From Marivirga arenosa (GTDB taxonomy: Bacteria; Bacteroidota; Bacteroidia; Cytophagales; Cyclobacteriaceae), in contig NZ_CP129970.2 in assembly GCF_030503895.2 (NCBI RefSeq), positions 1 to 64,000 on the forward strand: DNA of 64,000 nucleotides. Reading direction: 5' to 3'. The position numbers and the translations under genes were made by a program. The notes beneath the pieces were generated by a model, which made no database searches, was not told where the DNA came from, and saw only the letters and a list, made by a program, of their open reading frames with translations. Each line of letters opens with the position of its first letter. The stretch's first letter is position 1. Below, one piece after another: positions 38,401-48,400 of the stretch.

Positions 38401-40096
38401 CTCTTGTTTCTGAGGATAGAAGAGTAAATACTCCTGATCCAGTGCCATCTAAATCCACGGTAGGACTGCCAGCAAATGACATCACATTTTCTAAATCAAC
38501 ATTACCATTAATATTTATTGTACCACCCTCTGCTGATAAATTCCAGAAAGAAGTGGTTGATGACCCTGATATTGATTTTATTGGGATATCAGTAAAAGCC
38601 ACAGTTCCCCCACCATTATCAAAGACACCTTCATTAGTCCAATTTCTATGCACCGTTAAAATACCTGGAGGTGCATTTACTGACCCTGAAGCATCAATCG
38701 TAAAATCATAGAAAGCTCTAGAGCCAGAACCTAAAAATTCAGTAGTTCCATCAAAGATAAAACCTCCCGGGTTTGTTCCCGCAATTAAGTCACCATCAAT
38801 TCTCATATTACCAGAAACAGTGACTACCTGATCTGTTGGGTCAAAGGAGCATGAAGGATCAATATCTAATTCTCCATTTATATCAATCCCAATATTATTC
38901 AATGTCAATCCAGAAGTGTTACTAACTCTTAAACCTCCAGCAAATGTAATTTGATTAGCACCGTTAATGGATTCAGGAGTAGTTCCTGAAAAAATTACCA
39001 GTTGGGTTGGGGCCCAGTTTCCTAAATTTTGAACATTCCCCTCAATATTTATAGGGTTCGGATTAGGCGAAGTATCAAAAGTCACATTTGCCGAATTCAA
39101 TCTTAATAGGCCCTGAACTAATAAATTTCCTGTTGATTGTAATGATTTGACAGATGCACTAGATGGTGATCTTAATCTTAAATTTCCATATTCTTGGGCT
39201 CCCACTACTTGATCTGCAGAGGCATTGTAAATTACAGTTGATGCTGGATCTAATGAGAAGGTACCTGTAGGACCAGCTGATTGGTACCACCAACCCTCTG
39301 TTTGATTAGCTCCATTAAAATTAATAGTGAACGTACTTGAAGCACCTAATGTGAAATTATCTGCATTAATGTAGCCTGATGTACCTGTTGTCAGATTTCC
39401 TTGAATATCAACTGAATTAAATCTATTAGAATTAGAGTTACCATAAATGGCTCCATTTACTGTTAATGTAGTAGATGCAATAGTTATTAAATTTGAATCG
39501 AAATCACTGTCTGAAATTGAAATGCCTGAAGAAATAGATAAATTACCACCTAATAAACTTAAATTTCCACCAGATATTTCGATGTTAGACGAAATTGTTG
39601 AAGTACCTGTTGTGTTAACTTCCATATTAGCAATTGGTGCAAGTTCGCCCCATGATTGAAAGATTTGACCATTCCTTGTAAACTCTAAAGTCAAATTAAA
39701 ATCATCAATAATTACATTCGTGTTTGGTTCTCTATCTACCGGGGCAAAAACACCTGAACCTGGTGGTAAAAAAGGCACTTCTTGAAGGTCATATGATCTT
39801 AATACACCATTGATTGTCAATTTTCTTACTTCACCAAAAATTGTAATTTGATTGGCAACGTCATATAAAACATTAACGTTATTTACAACTGCATCAGCTC
39901 CAAAAATAAACATTTGGTTACCTTCTAAAAAAACATTGTCATTCGGACCAGGAACACCCGCACCACCAGCTCCTCCCCTACTTGAAGCCCAACTATTGGC
40001 ATTACTCCAAAGCCCACCCACGGCATAAAAATCTGCTGATAATAAATGGTTAGAAACCCCAACCAAAAACAATATAGAAAGTAAAAATTTCTTCAT
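35486..40096 (-). CDS. Large T9SS-sorted secreted protein (beta-helix + Ig-like)
   Basis: From the ATG at 40096 the protein has 1536 residues; the TTG six bases upstream is less likely. A signal peptide (MKKFLLSILFLVGVSNHLLS) leads into FYAVGGLWSNANSWASSRGG, the typical start of Bacteroidota parallel beta-helix surface proteins. About 500 residues of short beta repeats follow, then a region with W/G-rich strands (about 600-800) and a series of Ig/PKD-like modules each with a Cys pair. The C-terminus (SINLYPNPVSEK ... ITKRIIKQ) is a T9SS type A sorting domain. No enzyme motif is seen. Probably a surface or matrix protein; the small PID-CTERM-like gene is cotranscribed. Confidence 0.9.
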   Translation of the reverse strand: MKKFLLSILFLVGVSNHLLSADFYAVGGLWSNANSWASSRGGAGGAGVPGPNDNVFLEGNQMFIFGADAVVNNVNVLYDVANQITIFGEVRKLTINGVLRSYDLQEVPFLPPGSGVFAPVDREPNTNVIIDDFNLTLEFTRNGQIFQSWGELAPIANMEVNTTGTSTISSNIEISGGNLSLLGGNLSISSGISISDSDFDSNLITIASTTLTVNGAIYGNSNSNRFNSVDIQGNLTTGTSGYINADNFTLGASSTFTINFNGANQTEGWWYQSAGPTGTFSLDPASTVIYNASADQVVGAQEYGNLRLRSPSSASVKSLQSTGNLLVQGLLRLNSANVTFDTSPNPNPINIEGNVQNLGNWAPTQLVIFSGTTPESINGANQITFAGGLRVSNTSGLTLNNIGIDINGELDIDPSCSFDPTDQVVTVSGNMRIDGDLIAGTNPGGFIFDGTTEFLGSGSRAFYDFTIDASGSVNAPPGILTVHRNWTNEGVFDNGGGTVAFTDIPIKSISGSSTTSFWNLSAEGGTININGNVDLENVMSFAGSPTVDLDGTGSGVFTLLSSETRDAAIDNIGTATLDGTMNVQRAIYTVGGDNRGYHIVGFPVSGLSVSEIQDELSVTGPFTGASACPTAGCTYSIYAFDEVAAGNGIFDNGYTGFPSSGNGESFTHGEGYYIFNYAGEPASGIIEGNGTVFSGDFNIVLSRTGSSDGSGWHMVSNPYPAPTDWSQWDRSGIDAGTAYLYNPSSQAYEPLDGAVQQLIPQGQGIFVRATTNGAVLSATEATKVTGTTPTYYRTLPQERFEIILKTPDYDDITIVSFNQNATDNYEPKYDAVRLLNTYETISTLTEDNEMVKVNRLAPVTNSSNCSRSIKLNLEQMVVGDDYALDFSGISTVSTQELILKDNFLNTENQITDNLVYNFQVTDELASKGSDRFEIILNSNQPSQISTVSDDVCPQQNATIVLQNTETFVNYLISKGDEVVASVEGNGADANVDISTELLASSINDFTIQAFVSGCDTTNVGNAQVQVYDELILNQEVSGSSICSADNQASFSINTQLGANYYILDGQDTIQSVNGTGSIYDGFISVKDLNSGLNEFTIAAEKDACQSGTLQSTLEIKYQDLVIDENIAFESNDICIDNSASIDFTGQSGVTYSVYQDGTLISSIDGDGTNQSIVIDKTELTSGSNEFTMKASYGSCSEFEFSDKVIINVEEEIVPDLDITNANSCGSGVASVIINNAQNGKTYNFVSGEEAIVSKQASQDGKLIIEVPVTSLTTGLNQFDILIEGQNCTSLNANQVASVNYVESAVIDQVDDYSICLNETLTIDLSANVDMDNYQLFLGDELLAETNEARISISPEETTTYTLTGSATNSCEVNSINFTVSVTDISQPGILVSNNVLESSIEGDSYQWYLNGELLEDETNKLIVVTQKGDYELVVTQGNCSATSEVFSFDQEILKANELLENSINLYPNPVSEKMFIDLNTINSVNITIFTLEGKFIDSFKLEKSQTELDMTKYSNGTYLMQFESDKGSITKRIIKQ

Positions 40097-40102
40097 AATC
40101 AA

Positions 40103-40705
40103 TGCTTTAAATTCCGCTAATCTAAAATAACCCTAATCAATTAGCTTCATTTATTCTAATTAACAAAAATAAGAACTTAATTATACAATAGGTAAGGAAC
40201 AGTCCTCTAAATATTACATTTGATCGAAAAATATTCAAAAACAGCATATTCCCCTTTCCTATACCTGTTTAGACATACGAATTTGTAGAATGGTTGGATT
40301 AAAATAATTATGAATTAAGAATTAATAATTAGTAACTAATTGCATTAAATACGCTACTTCTCAACACCAAACATCATACTTACCACTTCACTACCCTCTT
40401 CTATATTTTAACTAGCTCTCCTTTCCCCTTTGCTCAAATTATATTTTCAATAGATTGGATGCTTCAATAGGTCAGACGAAAGTCAGACCGGATTTGCCAA
40501 ATAGCTACTATACAAATATTAGAATGACTGGACGAATAATTCAAATGGTACTTTTTAAGCACTAATATTCAAGAGTTGGTAATTGAAATCGCAAACTAAC
40601 TTCAATCTCCCAGCTGCTAACTAACTACTCCTCTCCTTTCCCCTTTGCTCAAATTTTCAGATATTAGCATTTCAAAATTTCTGACTACAAAAACGACTTT
40701 TTAAT
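40103..40705. other. 602-bp non-coding gap with short repeats
   Basis: No convincing coding region or RNA gene is seen on either strand. It contains a 25-base direct repeat (separate entry), AT-rich near-repeats of AATTAAGAATTAATAATTAG type around 40305-40340, and TATTTTTG on the minus strand (40164-40171), a possible -7 element for the T9SS gene. The stretch looks like decayed intergenic sequence. Confidence 0.6.
40416..40655 (+). repeat. 25-base direct repeat pair
   Basis: The same 25 bases (beginning CTCTCCTTTCCCCTTTGCTC and ending AAATT) occur at 40416-40440 and 40631-40655, 215 bases apart. No other copy was noticed in the window. Confidence 0.9.
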
Positions 40706-41980
40706 ATGACGTATAAAGCGAATAATCCAGCTTTAAAAAGCTGGGTGGAAGTACCAAAAGACTCAGATTTCCCTATTCAAAACCTACCTTATGGTATATT
40801 TTCTACTGCTGAAAAATCAGCGCGCGCAGGTGTAGCAATAGGAAATCATATTTTGGACTTAACTGAAATTCAATCCGCGCAATTATTCAATGATCTGAAT
40901 TTACCAGACAGAATTTTTGACAAAGCAGTGTTGAATGATTTTATGGATTTAGGAAAAAAAGTCACCATTCCTGTAAGAGAAAGAATTTCAGAGCTTCTTC
41001 AAGTTGATAATCAAGAACTTCAATCGAATGACCAACTAAAAGCTAAGGCCTTAATTCCAATGGAAAAAGCCACTATGCATTTACCTATTCAGGTTGGCGA
41101 TTATACAGATTTTTATTCATCAGAATCACATGCGACTAATGTAGGTACTATGTTTCGTGATCCTGATAATGCATTATTACCGAACTGGAAACACATCCCG
41201 GTAGGTTATCATGGCAGAGCCTCTTCTATTGTGATTTCAGGTACTCCTTTACACAGACCAAAAGGTCAAACGATTGCTCAAGATGCAGAAAAACCAGATT
41301 TTGGGCCGGCTAAATTAGTTGATTTCGAATTAGAAATGGCATTTATCACATGTGGTAAAAATGAATTAGGAGATTCAATTTCTACAGATGAGGCAGAAGA
41401 GCATATATTTGGGTTTACCTTATTTAATGATTGGTCTGCAAGAGATATACAGAAATGGGAATATGTTCCATTAGGTCCGTTTTTAGCTAAAAATTTTGGT
41501 TCTTCTATGTCACCTTGGATTGTTACGATGGAAGCATTAGAACCCTTTAGAATAGCAGGTCCAAAACAAGAACCTGAAGTTCTACCCTACTTAAAATTTA
41601 CAGGAGATTACCATTTTGACATTGACCTTCAAGTAGGAATCAAACCGAAAGATTCAGAAGAAAAAGTAGTAACAAATTCCAACTTTAAATACATGTACTG
41701 GAATGTAGTACAACAATTAGCCCATCAAACGGTGAATGGTTGTAATATCAATACTGGTGATGTTTACGCTTCAGGTACTATTAGCGGAAATGATCCTTCC
41801 TCTTATGGTTCTATGCTTGAAATTAGTTGGAGAGGAACAAAGCCAGTAGCAATGCCGGATGGATCTGAAAGAAAATTCATCCAAGACCATGATACGGTTA
41901 TTATGAGAGGTCATGGAGAAAAAGATGGAGTCCGAATTGGTTTTGGTGAAGTTAGAACTGAATTACTTCCTGCGAAGTAA
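40706..41980 (+). CDS. fahA: Fumarylacetoacetase
   Basis: The 424-residue enzyme hydrolyses fumarylacetoacetate to fumarate and acetoacetate, the last step of tyrosine catabolism. Family motifs are FYSSESHATNVGTMFRDP (catalytic and metal residues), YHGRASSIVISG, DFELEMAFITC, FNDWSARDIQKWEYVPLGPFLAKNF, SPWIVTMEAL and NTGDVYASGTISG. Length equals the eukaryotic-type FAH (about 420). The start is the ATG at 40706. It appears monocistronic, ending in a hairpin. Tyrosine-pathway partners (hmgA, hpd) are not in the window. Confidence 0.96.
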   Translation: MTYKANNPALKSWVEVPKDSDFPIQNLPYGIFSTAEKSARAGVAIGNHILDLTEIQSAQLFNDLNLPDRIFDKAVLNDFMDLGKKVTIPVRERISELLQVDNQELQSNDQLKAKALIPMEKATMHLPIQVGDYTDFYSSESHATNVGTMFRDPDNALLPNWKHIPVGYHGRASSIVISGTPLHRPKGQTIAQDAEKPDFGPAKLVDFELEMAFITCGKNELGDSISTDEAEEHIFGFTLFNDWSARDIQKWEYVPLGPFLAKNFGSSMSPWIVTMEALEPFRIAGPKQEPEVLPYLKFTGDYHFDIDLQVGIKPKDSEEKVVTNSNFKYMYWNVVQQLAHQTVNGCNINTGDVYASGTISGNDPSSYGSMLEISWRGTKPVAMPDGSERKFIQDHDTVIMRGHGEKDGVRIGFGEVRTELLPAK

Positions 41981-41983
41981 TTT

Positions 41984-42080
41984 TTACACCCCTATAATCC
42001 CCTCAAGGGGATAGAAATCCAGTTCAAAACAATGTCATTTTAACAACCCTGCCCCCTTGAGGGGGCTGTGGGGGTGTTAC
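41984..42080. repeat. Palindromic intergenic element (REP/MITE-like)
   Basis: The left arm (about 41985-42012, with ACACCCCTATAATCCCCTC then AAGGGG) and the right arm (about 42051-42080, with CCCCCTTGAGGGGG then CTGTGGGGGTGTTA) are imperfect inverted repeats around a 38-base centre. Each arm also holds its own CCCCTCAAGGGG-type palindrome. This C/G-rich type of element recurs between genes in many Bacteroidota genomes; only one copy is in this window. Confidence 0.75.
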
Positions 42081-42089
42081 TATCATTAC

Positions 42090-42121
42090 AAAAAGCTTTT
42101 ATGATTGGAAAAGCTTTTTTA
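42090..42121 (+). terminator. Rho-independent terminator after fahA
   Basis: AAAAAGCTTTT (42090-42100) pairs with AAAAGCTTTTTT (42109-42120), an eight-base loop, then T-rich sequence. It follows the palindromic element. Confidence 0.7.
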
Positions 42122-42155
42122 TTCATTATCCCTCAATAAAAATTATTGAATTGCT

Positions 42156-42163
42156 TAATTTTG
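42156..42163 (+). promoter_or_regulatory. Candidate -7 element for valS
   Basis: TAATTTTG matches TAnnTTTG exactly, 42 bases before the valS start. No TTG lies at the expected -33 distance, so confidence is low. Confidence 0.35.
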
Positions 42164-42205
42164 CGATTCATTTTATATAAAAAATTAGAATAAAATAATT
42201 CATAT

Positions 42206-44833
42206 ATGTCACTGGCAACAAAATACAACCCTTCTGATATAGAAGACAAATGGTATAAACACTGGATGGACCAAAAATTCTTTGCTTCAAAACCAGATCC
42301 GAAAAAAGAGCCTTACACCATTGTTATTCCACCGCCAAATGTCACTGGTGTATTACATATGGGGCATATGATGAATAACACGATTCAGGATGTTTTGATT
42401 CGAAGAGCCAGGATGCAAGGAAAAGAAGCATGTTGGGTGCCGGGTATGGACCATGCTTCTATTGCCACCGAAGCTAAAGTAGTAAAGATGTTGAAAGAGA
42501 AGGGCATCAATAAAAATGAAATCACAAGAGATGAATTCATGAAGCATGCCTGGGAATGGAAAGAAAAATATGGTGGTATTATCCTACAACAGCTCAAAAA
42601 GCTAGGTGCCTCTTGTGACTGGGATCGTGAGCGATTCACCATGGAAGAAGATATGTCAGCGGCTGTAATTGAGGTTTTTGTTGATCTTTACAAAAAGGGA
42701 TACATCTACAGAGGAACCAGAATGGTAAACTGGGATCCTGAAGGAAAAACTGCCTTAGCCGATGATGAAGTAAACTTTAAAGAGGTAAATGGTAAGCTTT
42801 ACCATATCCGGTATCAAATTGAAGGTAGTGATGATTATTTGGTTATCGCTACTACTCGACCAGAAACAATTATGGCGGATGCTGCCATCTGTATCAACCC
42901 TAATGATGATAGATTCCATCATCTGAAAGGTAAAAAAGCAATCATTCCATTAATTAATAAAGCCATTCCAATTGTGGAAGATGATTATGTTGATATGGAA
43001 TTTGGAACAGGTTGCTTAAAAGTTACTCCTGCTCATGATATTAATGATCACGAAATTGGTTTACGCCATAATTTAGAAGTAATTGACATTATTAATGATA
43101 ATGGTAAGCTAAATGAAAAAGCTCAAATCCTAGTTGGCGAAGATCGTTTTGTAGCCAGAAAGAAAATTGCCAAGCTTTTAAAAGAAGTTGATCAATTAGA
43201 GAAAGAAGAAGATTATACCAATAATGTTGGTCATTCTGAAAGAACAGATGCAGTTATTGAGCCGAAACTCTCTACACAATGGTTTGTGAAAATGGAGGAA
43301 TTGGTAAAGCCTGCCTATGAGAATGTGATGAATGATAATATCAAACTAATTCCACCTAAGTTTAAAAACACCTACAAACATTGGATGGAAAATGTAAGAG
43401 ATTGGTGTATCTCACGTCAGTTATGGTGGGGACAAAGAATACCAGCTTATTTTCTTCCGGATGGTGATTTTGTAGTGGCAGAAAATGCTGATAAAGCTTT
43501 ACAATTAGCGAAAGAGAAATCAGGCAATCAAGACTTAAAAATCGAAGATTTAAAACAAGATGAGGATGTTTTAGATACTTGGTTTAGCTCTTGGCTGTGG
43601 CCAATCTCTGTTTTTGATGGTTTCAAAGATCCCGAAAATGAAGATTTCAACTACTACTACCCTACTAATGATTTGGTAACAGGACCAGATATCTTATTCT
43701 TCTGGGTAGCCCGTATGATCATAGCCGGCTATGAATTTAAGGGAGAACTACCTTTCAAAAATGTGTACCTGACTGGAATTGTTAGAGATGAAAAAGGCAG
43801 AAAAATGTCTAAGCAATTAGGCAATTCTCCTGATGCCTTAGCCTTGATTGATAAGCATGGTGCTGATGGCGTTAGAGTTGGGTTATTGCTTTCTGCGGCT
43901 GCCGGAAATGATTTATTATTTGAAGAAAAGCTTTGCGAACAAGGATGGAATTTCGGTAATAAAATATGGAATGCCTATAGATTAATTGAAGGATTAGAAG
44001 TTACCGAAAAGGATACTCCAATTGAAGCCATGAAAGCAATCGATTGGTTTGAAGCTCGATTCCAGGATGCTTTAAGAGAAATCAATGATCATTTTAGCAA
44101 ATTCAGAATTTCTGATGCTTTAATGACTACCTATAAATTGATCTGGGATGATTTCTGTTCTTACTATCTAGAAATCGTAAAACCACCATATGGAGAAGCT
44201 ATAGATAAAAATTCTTATGAGGCTACGATCAAATTCTTCGAAGATATCTTAACTATACTTCATCCATTTATGCCTTTCCTTACGGAGGAGATTTGGCATC
44301 AAATTACAGAAAGAGATGCTAAGGATTGTGTAATTGTGAATCACTGGCCAATAGAAAAGGATTATGACAAGTCTATATTAGGAGATTTGAAATTAACATT
44401 TGAATTAGTTTCACAGATTAGAAATATAAGAGCTTCGAAAGGTATTTCTCCAAAAGATGCCTTAAAGTTATTTGTGAAGACTAATGACCAAATGATTTAT
44501 CAAGAGTATATCTCTGTTATTAACAAACTAGCAAATATTGAATCACTAGAGTTCACCAATACTAAAATTGATCAAGCTGTTAGTTTCTTTATTGGATCAG
44601 ATGAGTGTTTCGTTCCTATGGAAGGTGCCATTGATGTTGAAAAAGAGAAGGAAGAAATTCAAAAAGAGCTTGATTACACTAAAGGTTTCCTTAAAAGTGT
44701 ACAAAAGAAGCTTGAAAATGAAAGATTTGTGAGTAATGCCCCAGAAAAAGTGGTTGAAATGGAGAAGAAAAAACAAGCAGATGCTGAAGCCAGAATAAAA
44801 ACCCTTGAGGAAAGCCTTGCCAATTTAGGTTGA
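42206..44833 (+). CDS. valS: Valyl-tRNA synthetase
   Basis: The 875-residue class I synthetase charges tRNA-Val. Seen are PPPNVTGVLHMGHMMNNTIQD (HIGH motif as HMGH, about residues 50-53), GTDHAS-type VPGMDHASIATE, the editing (CP1) domain with ATTRPETIMADAAICINP, DWCISRQLWWGQRIPAY, and KMSKQLGNSPD (KMSKS motif, about 533-537). The C-terminal coiled-coil arm (MEGAIDVEKEKEEIQKEL and beyond) is characteristic of ValRS. Length equals the usual 870-950. A terminator follows, so it is monocistronic. Confidence 0.98.
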   Translation: MSLATKYNPSDIEDKWYKHWMDQKFFASKPDPKKEPYTIVIPPPNVTGVLHMGHMMNNTIQDVLIRRARMQGKEACWVPGMDHASIATEAKVVKMLKEKGINKNEITRDEFMKHAWEWKEKYGGIILQQLKKLGASCDWDRERFTMEEDMSAAVIEVFVDLYKKGYIYRGTRMVNWDPEGKTALADDEVNFKEVNGKLYHIRYQIEGSDDYLVIATTRPETIMADAAICINPNDDRFHHLKGKKAIIPLINKAIPIVEDDYVDMEFGTGCLKVTPAHDINDHEIGLRHNLEVIDIINDNGKLNEKAQILVGEDRFVARKKIAKLLKEVDQLEKEEDYTNNVGHSERTDAVIEPKLSTQWFVKMEELVKPAYENVMNDNIKLIPPKFKNTYKHWMENVRDWCISRQLWWGQRIPAYFLPDGDFVVAENADKALQLAKEKSGNQDLKIEDLKQDEDVLDTWFSSWLWPISVFDGFKDPENEDFNYYYPTNDLVTGPDILFFWVARMIIAGYEFKGELPFKNVYLTGIVRDEKGRKMSKQLGNSPDALALIDKHGADGVRVGLLLSAAAGNDLLFEEKLCEQGWNFGNKIWNAYRLIEGLEVTEKDTPIEAMKAIDWFEARFQDALREINDHFSKFRISDALMTTYKLIWDDFCSYYLEIVKPPYGEAIDKNSYEATIKFFEDILTILHPFMPFLTEEIWHQITERDAKDCVIVNHWPIEKDYDKSILGDLKLTFELVSQIRNIRASKGISPKDALKLFVKTNDQMIYQEYISVINKLANIESLEFTNTKIDQAVSFFIGSDECFVPMEGAIDVEKEKEEIQKELDYTKGFLKSVQKKLENERFVSNAPEKVVEMEKKKQADAEARIKTLEESLANLG

Positions 44834-44853
44834 TAAAATATCTATCTCACTTT

Positions 44854-44887
44854 AAAGCATCCGTATTTAAGCGGATGCTTTTATTTT
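44854..44887 (+). terminator. Rho-independent terminator after valS
   Basis: AAAGCATCCG (44854-44863) pairs perfectly with CGGATGCTTT (44872-44881), followed by T-rich sequence. Confidence 0.88.
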
Positions 44888-44954
44888 TATCTCTTTCAAA
44901 ATTATCAGATTATTAAAACTATACTTTAAATAGTAACGTATCATTATAAAGTTT

Positions 44955-44962
44955 TACATTTG
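44955..44962 (+). promoter_or_regulatory. Candidate -7 element for the metal-efflux operon
   Basis: TACATTTG matches TAnnTTTG exactly and lies five bases before the ATG at 44968. If used, the transcript would be nearly leaderless. No -33 TTG at the right distance. Confidence 0.3.
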
Positions 44963-44967
44963 TATCA

Positions 44968-45372
44968 ATGAGGAGAATTTTAGGCATATTTTTAATTACT
45001 GTATCGGTAAATATTTTACTGCTACACAGCTTTGTGCCTCATCATCATAGTGAAAATGGCTTTAATCTTAATGAGATTCTCAGAAATGAACCTGTAAAAT
45101 CTCCAATCGATTTACTCAAAATTGGCTTTCACCTTAATTTAGGAGCTAATCACCTTGACAATTATCAAAATAACAATTCGGCACTAGCCAAACATGCGAG
45201 CCAACAAAGTCTGTCAAGTAATGATTTATTTTTATTAGTTCCTACAATCATTGATTTCGATTTTTCACAAATTGAAAATGATAATTCAATACAACTTCTG
45301 ATTGAAGATAAAATTATTCAATCTATATTCAAAAGTAGTTTCTCTTATAGAGGCCCCCCTTCCCTTATTTAA
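44968..45372 (+). CDS. Small exported His-containing protein of the metal-efflux cluster
   Basis: The 134-residue protein has an N-terminal hydrophobic signal or anchor (about residues 4-21) followed by SFVPHHHSENG, a possible metal-binding stretch, and ends SYRGPPSLI. Small proteins of this form are often found upstream of CzcA-type pumps in Bacteroidota. It begins an apparent operon with the RND pump 47 bases downstream and the adaptor. A metal-binding chaperone or sensor role is plausible but inferred. Confidence 0.72.
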   Translation: MRRILGIFLITVSVNILLLHSFVPHHHSENGFNLNEILRNEPVKSPIDLLKIGFHLNLGANHLDNYQNNNSALAKHASQQSLSSNDLFLLVPTIIDFDFSQIENDNSIQLLIEDKIIQSIFKSSFSYRGPPSLI

Positions 45373-45419
45373 GAATTCGTTCACATTTATTTATTTCTTA
45401 AATAATCAAATAACATTTC

Positions 45420-48400
45420 ATGTTTCAAAAAATTATTTCTTTCTCCATAAAGAACAAATTGATCGTGTTCTTTGGAGTAATCGCTTTAATTGGTGGCGGT
45501 ATATATTCAATGAATCAGCTTTCTGTAAATGCAGTCCCTGATATTACCAATAATCAAGTGCAAGTAGTCACGGTAAGTCCTTCACTATCAGCACAAGAAG
45601 TAGAACAATTCATTACCTATCCCATTGAAATTTCAATGGCCAATATTCCGATGATTGAAGAAATCCGATCGATCTCGAAATATGGATTATCGGTAGTGAC
45701 CATCGTATTTGAAGAGCATGTACCTTTACTGGATACAAGACAATATGTTCAGGAACAAATCAATATTGTAAGTGGTGAAATCCCTTCAAAATTGGGAGCT
45801 CCTGAATTAATGCCCATCACAACTGGTTTGGGTGAAATCTACCAATATACATTAGAGGTGGATGATGAACATAAAGGGCAGTACTCTCCTATGGAGCTCC
45901 GGACAATCCAAGACTGGATTGTGAAAAGACAACTATCCGGAATTAAGGGAATTGTAGAAGTAAGTTCTTTTGGTGGATTTCTTAAGCAATATGAAGTTGC
46001 AATTAATCCTTCATTAATGGCGCAACAAGGGGTTACTTTTCAAGAAGTAACGTCTGCCCTTCAACTTAACAATGAGAATTCTGGAGGAAGTTATATAGAA
46101 AAAAATCAAAACGCCTATTACGTAAGAACAGAGGGCATGATGGTAGACCTGGATGATATCCGTAATACCTTGGTTAAAGATGACCCGAAATCACCAGTTC
46201 TTATAAAAGATATTGGAACTGTTCAGTTCGGAAATGCAAAACGTTTTGGTGCCATGACTAAAGATGGAGAAGGAGAAGCGGTTGGAGGCATCACCTTAAT
46301 GCTGAAGGGTGCAAATTCATCAAAAACATTAGAAGCAGTAAATGCTAGAGTGGCTGAAGTCCAAAAATCGTTACCAGAAGGGGTGAAAATCAGGCCTTAT
46401 CTTGACAGATCAGATTTAGTTGGAAGAGCTATTAACACTGTTAAAACCAATTTATTGGAAGGTGGTATAATCGTAATATTTGTTTTGATATTGTTGCTAG
46501 GTAATTTCAGAGCAGGTCTGATTGTAGCCTCCATTATACCACTCTCATTACTATTTGCTTTCATTATGATGAACATCTTTGATGTTTCAGCTAACCTCAT
46601 GTCATTAGGAGCTATAGATTTTGGTATAGTAGTAGATGGTGCCGTTATCATTGTTGAAAGTATTCTTCACATTCTCTTCACCGTCCATATTGGCAAGCAA
46701 TTAAGTCAATCTGAAATGGATGAAGTAGTAATTAATGCATCGCAGAAAATTTACAAATCTGCTGCTTTTGGGGTACTGATTATTTTAGTAGTCTTCCTAC
46801 CTATTTTAAGTTTAACAGGAATTGAAGGTAAAACTTTCAGACCTATGGCACAAACGGTGAGCTTTGCCATTATTGGTGCGATGATTTTGTCCATGACCTA
46901 TGTACCTATGATGACTGCCTTATTCTTGAAAAAGAAAATCAAAGAGCAAGTCACCTTTGCAGATAAGATCATATTAAAACTAAAAGCAGCTTATAAACCT
47001 GTACTAAACACTTCATTAAAAAACCCAAAAATGACTGTTGCTTTATCTGCAATATTATTAGGAGGTTCCATTTTCATCTTCACCAAAATGGGTTCGGAAT
47101 TTATCCCCCAATTAGGAGAGGGTGATTTAGCCATGCAAATGACTTTACCACCAGGGAGTTCACTTGAGCAGAGTATTGCCACCAGTACAAAAGCTGAACA
47201 AATCCTATTAGATAATTTTCCGGAAGTAGAGTCTGTGGTCTCAAAAATTGGTACGGCTGAAGTCCCGACTGACCCGATGTCAATCGAATTAGCAGATATT
47301 ATGATCATTTTGAAGCCAAAGGATGAATGGGTCAATGGTGAAGATCGTTTTGATTTGATCGAAAAGATGGAAGAGAAACTCGCAGTAATACCTACTGCTG
47401 TATTCGAATTCACGCAACCTATTCAACTTCGCTTTAATGAATTAATTACAGGAGCAAAATCAGATATTGCTATCAAAATATATGGCGAAGACTTACAGAA
47501 ATTGGCAGATTATGGTGCACAAGCTTCCGCTATCATAAAAGAAGTACCGGGTGCAGCTGATGTGAAAGTAGAGCAAACTGAAGGTTTAGCACAATGGGTT
47601 ATCTCATACAATAGAAGGAAAGCCGCTCAATATGGCGTTTCTATTGAAGAATTAAACAGTATTGTAAGAGCCTCATATGCTGGTGAAAATGCAGGATTTG
47701 TTTTTGAAGGAGAAAGAAAGTTTGAATTAGTAGTGAGATTGAGTGAATCTTTCAGAAATTCCATAAACCTAGATCAGCTTACTATTAAAAGCAAAGATGG
47801 CACAATTATTCCTTTATCAGAGGTGGCTTCATGGGAATATCAAGAAGGTCCACTACAGATCTCCAGAGATGATACTCGCAGAAGAGTAGTAGTAGGTGTG
47901 AATGTTAGAGACCGTGATATTGCGGGACTTGTAGCAGATATTGAGAGTAAATTAGATGAAAATCTCAAAATGGATCCGGGCTATTCTATTAAGTATGGAG
48001 GTCAGTTTGAAACTCTAGAAAAGGCAAGTAAACGTTTATCTATAGCAGTTCCGGTAGCTTTAGCTCTGATTTTCATACTCTTATACTTTGCTTTTGGTAA
48101 AATTAAATATGCGCTTTTAATCTATGTTGCCGTACCCCTATCAGCCATTGGCGGAGTCTTAGCTTTATGGTTACGCGACATGCCATTTAGTATTTCTGCC
48201 GGAGTAGGTTTCATCGCTCTTTTCGGTGTAGCCGTATTAAACGGAATTGTATTAATCAGTCATTTGAATGACTTAAAAGCAGAAGAAAAAGAAATGGACT
48301 TGATCAAACTCATTAAAAAAGGAAGTGCTGATCGTTTAAGACCTGTTGTCATGACTGCACTAGTAGCTTCTTTAGGTTTCTTACCTATGGCTGTTTCAAC

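Noticed and set aside
46991-47413. Long minus-strand open frame of 140 codons opposite the RND pump gene
   Set aside because: It lies wholly within a well-supported gene in the other strand and has no family features or start context.
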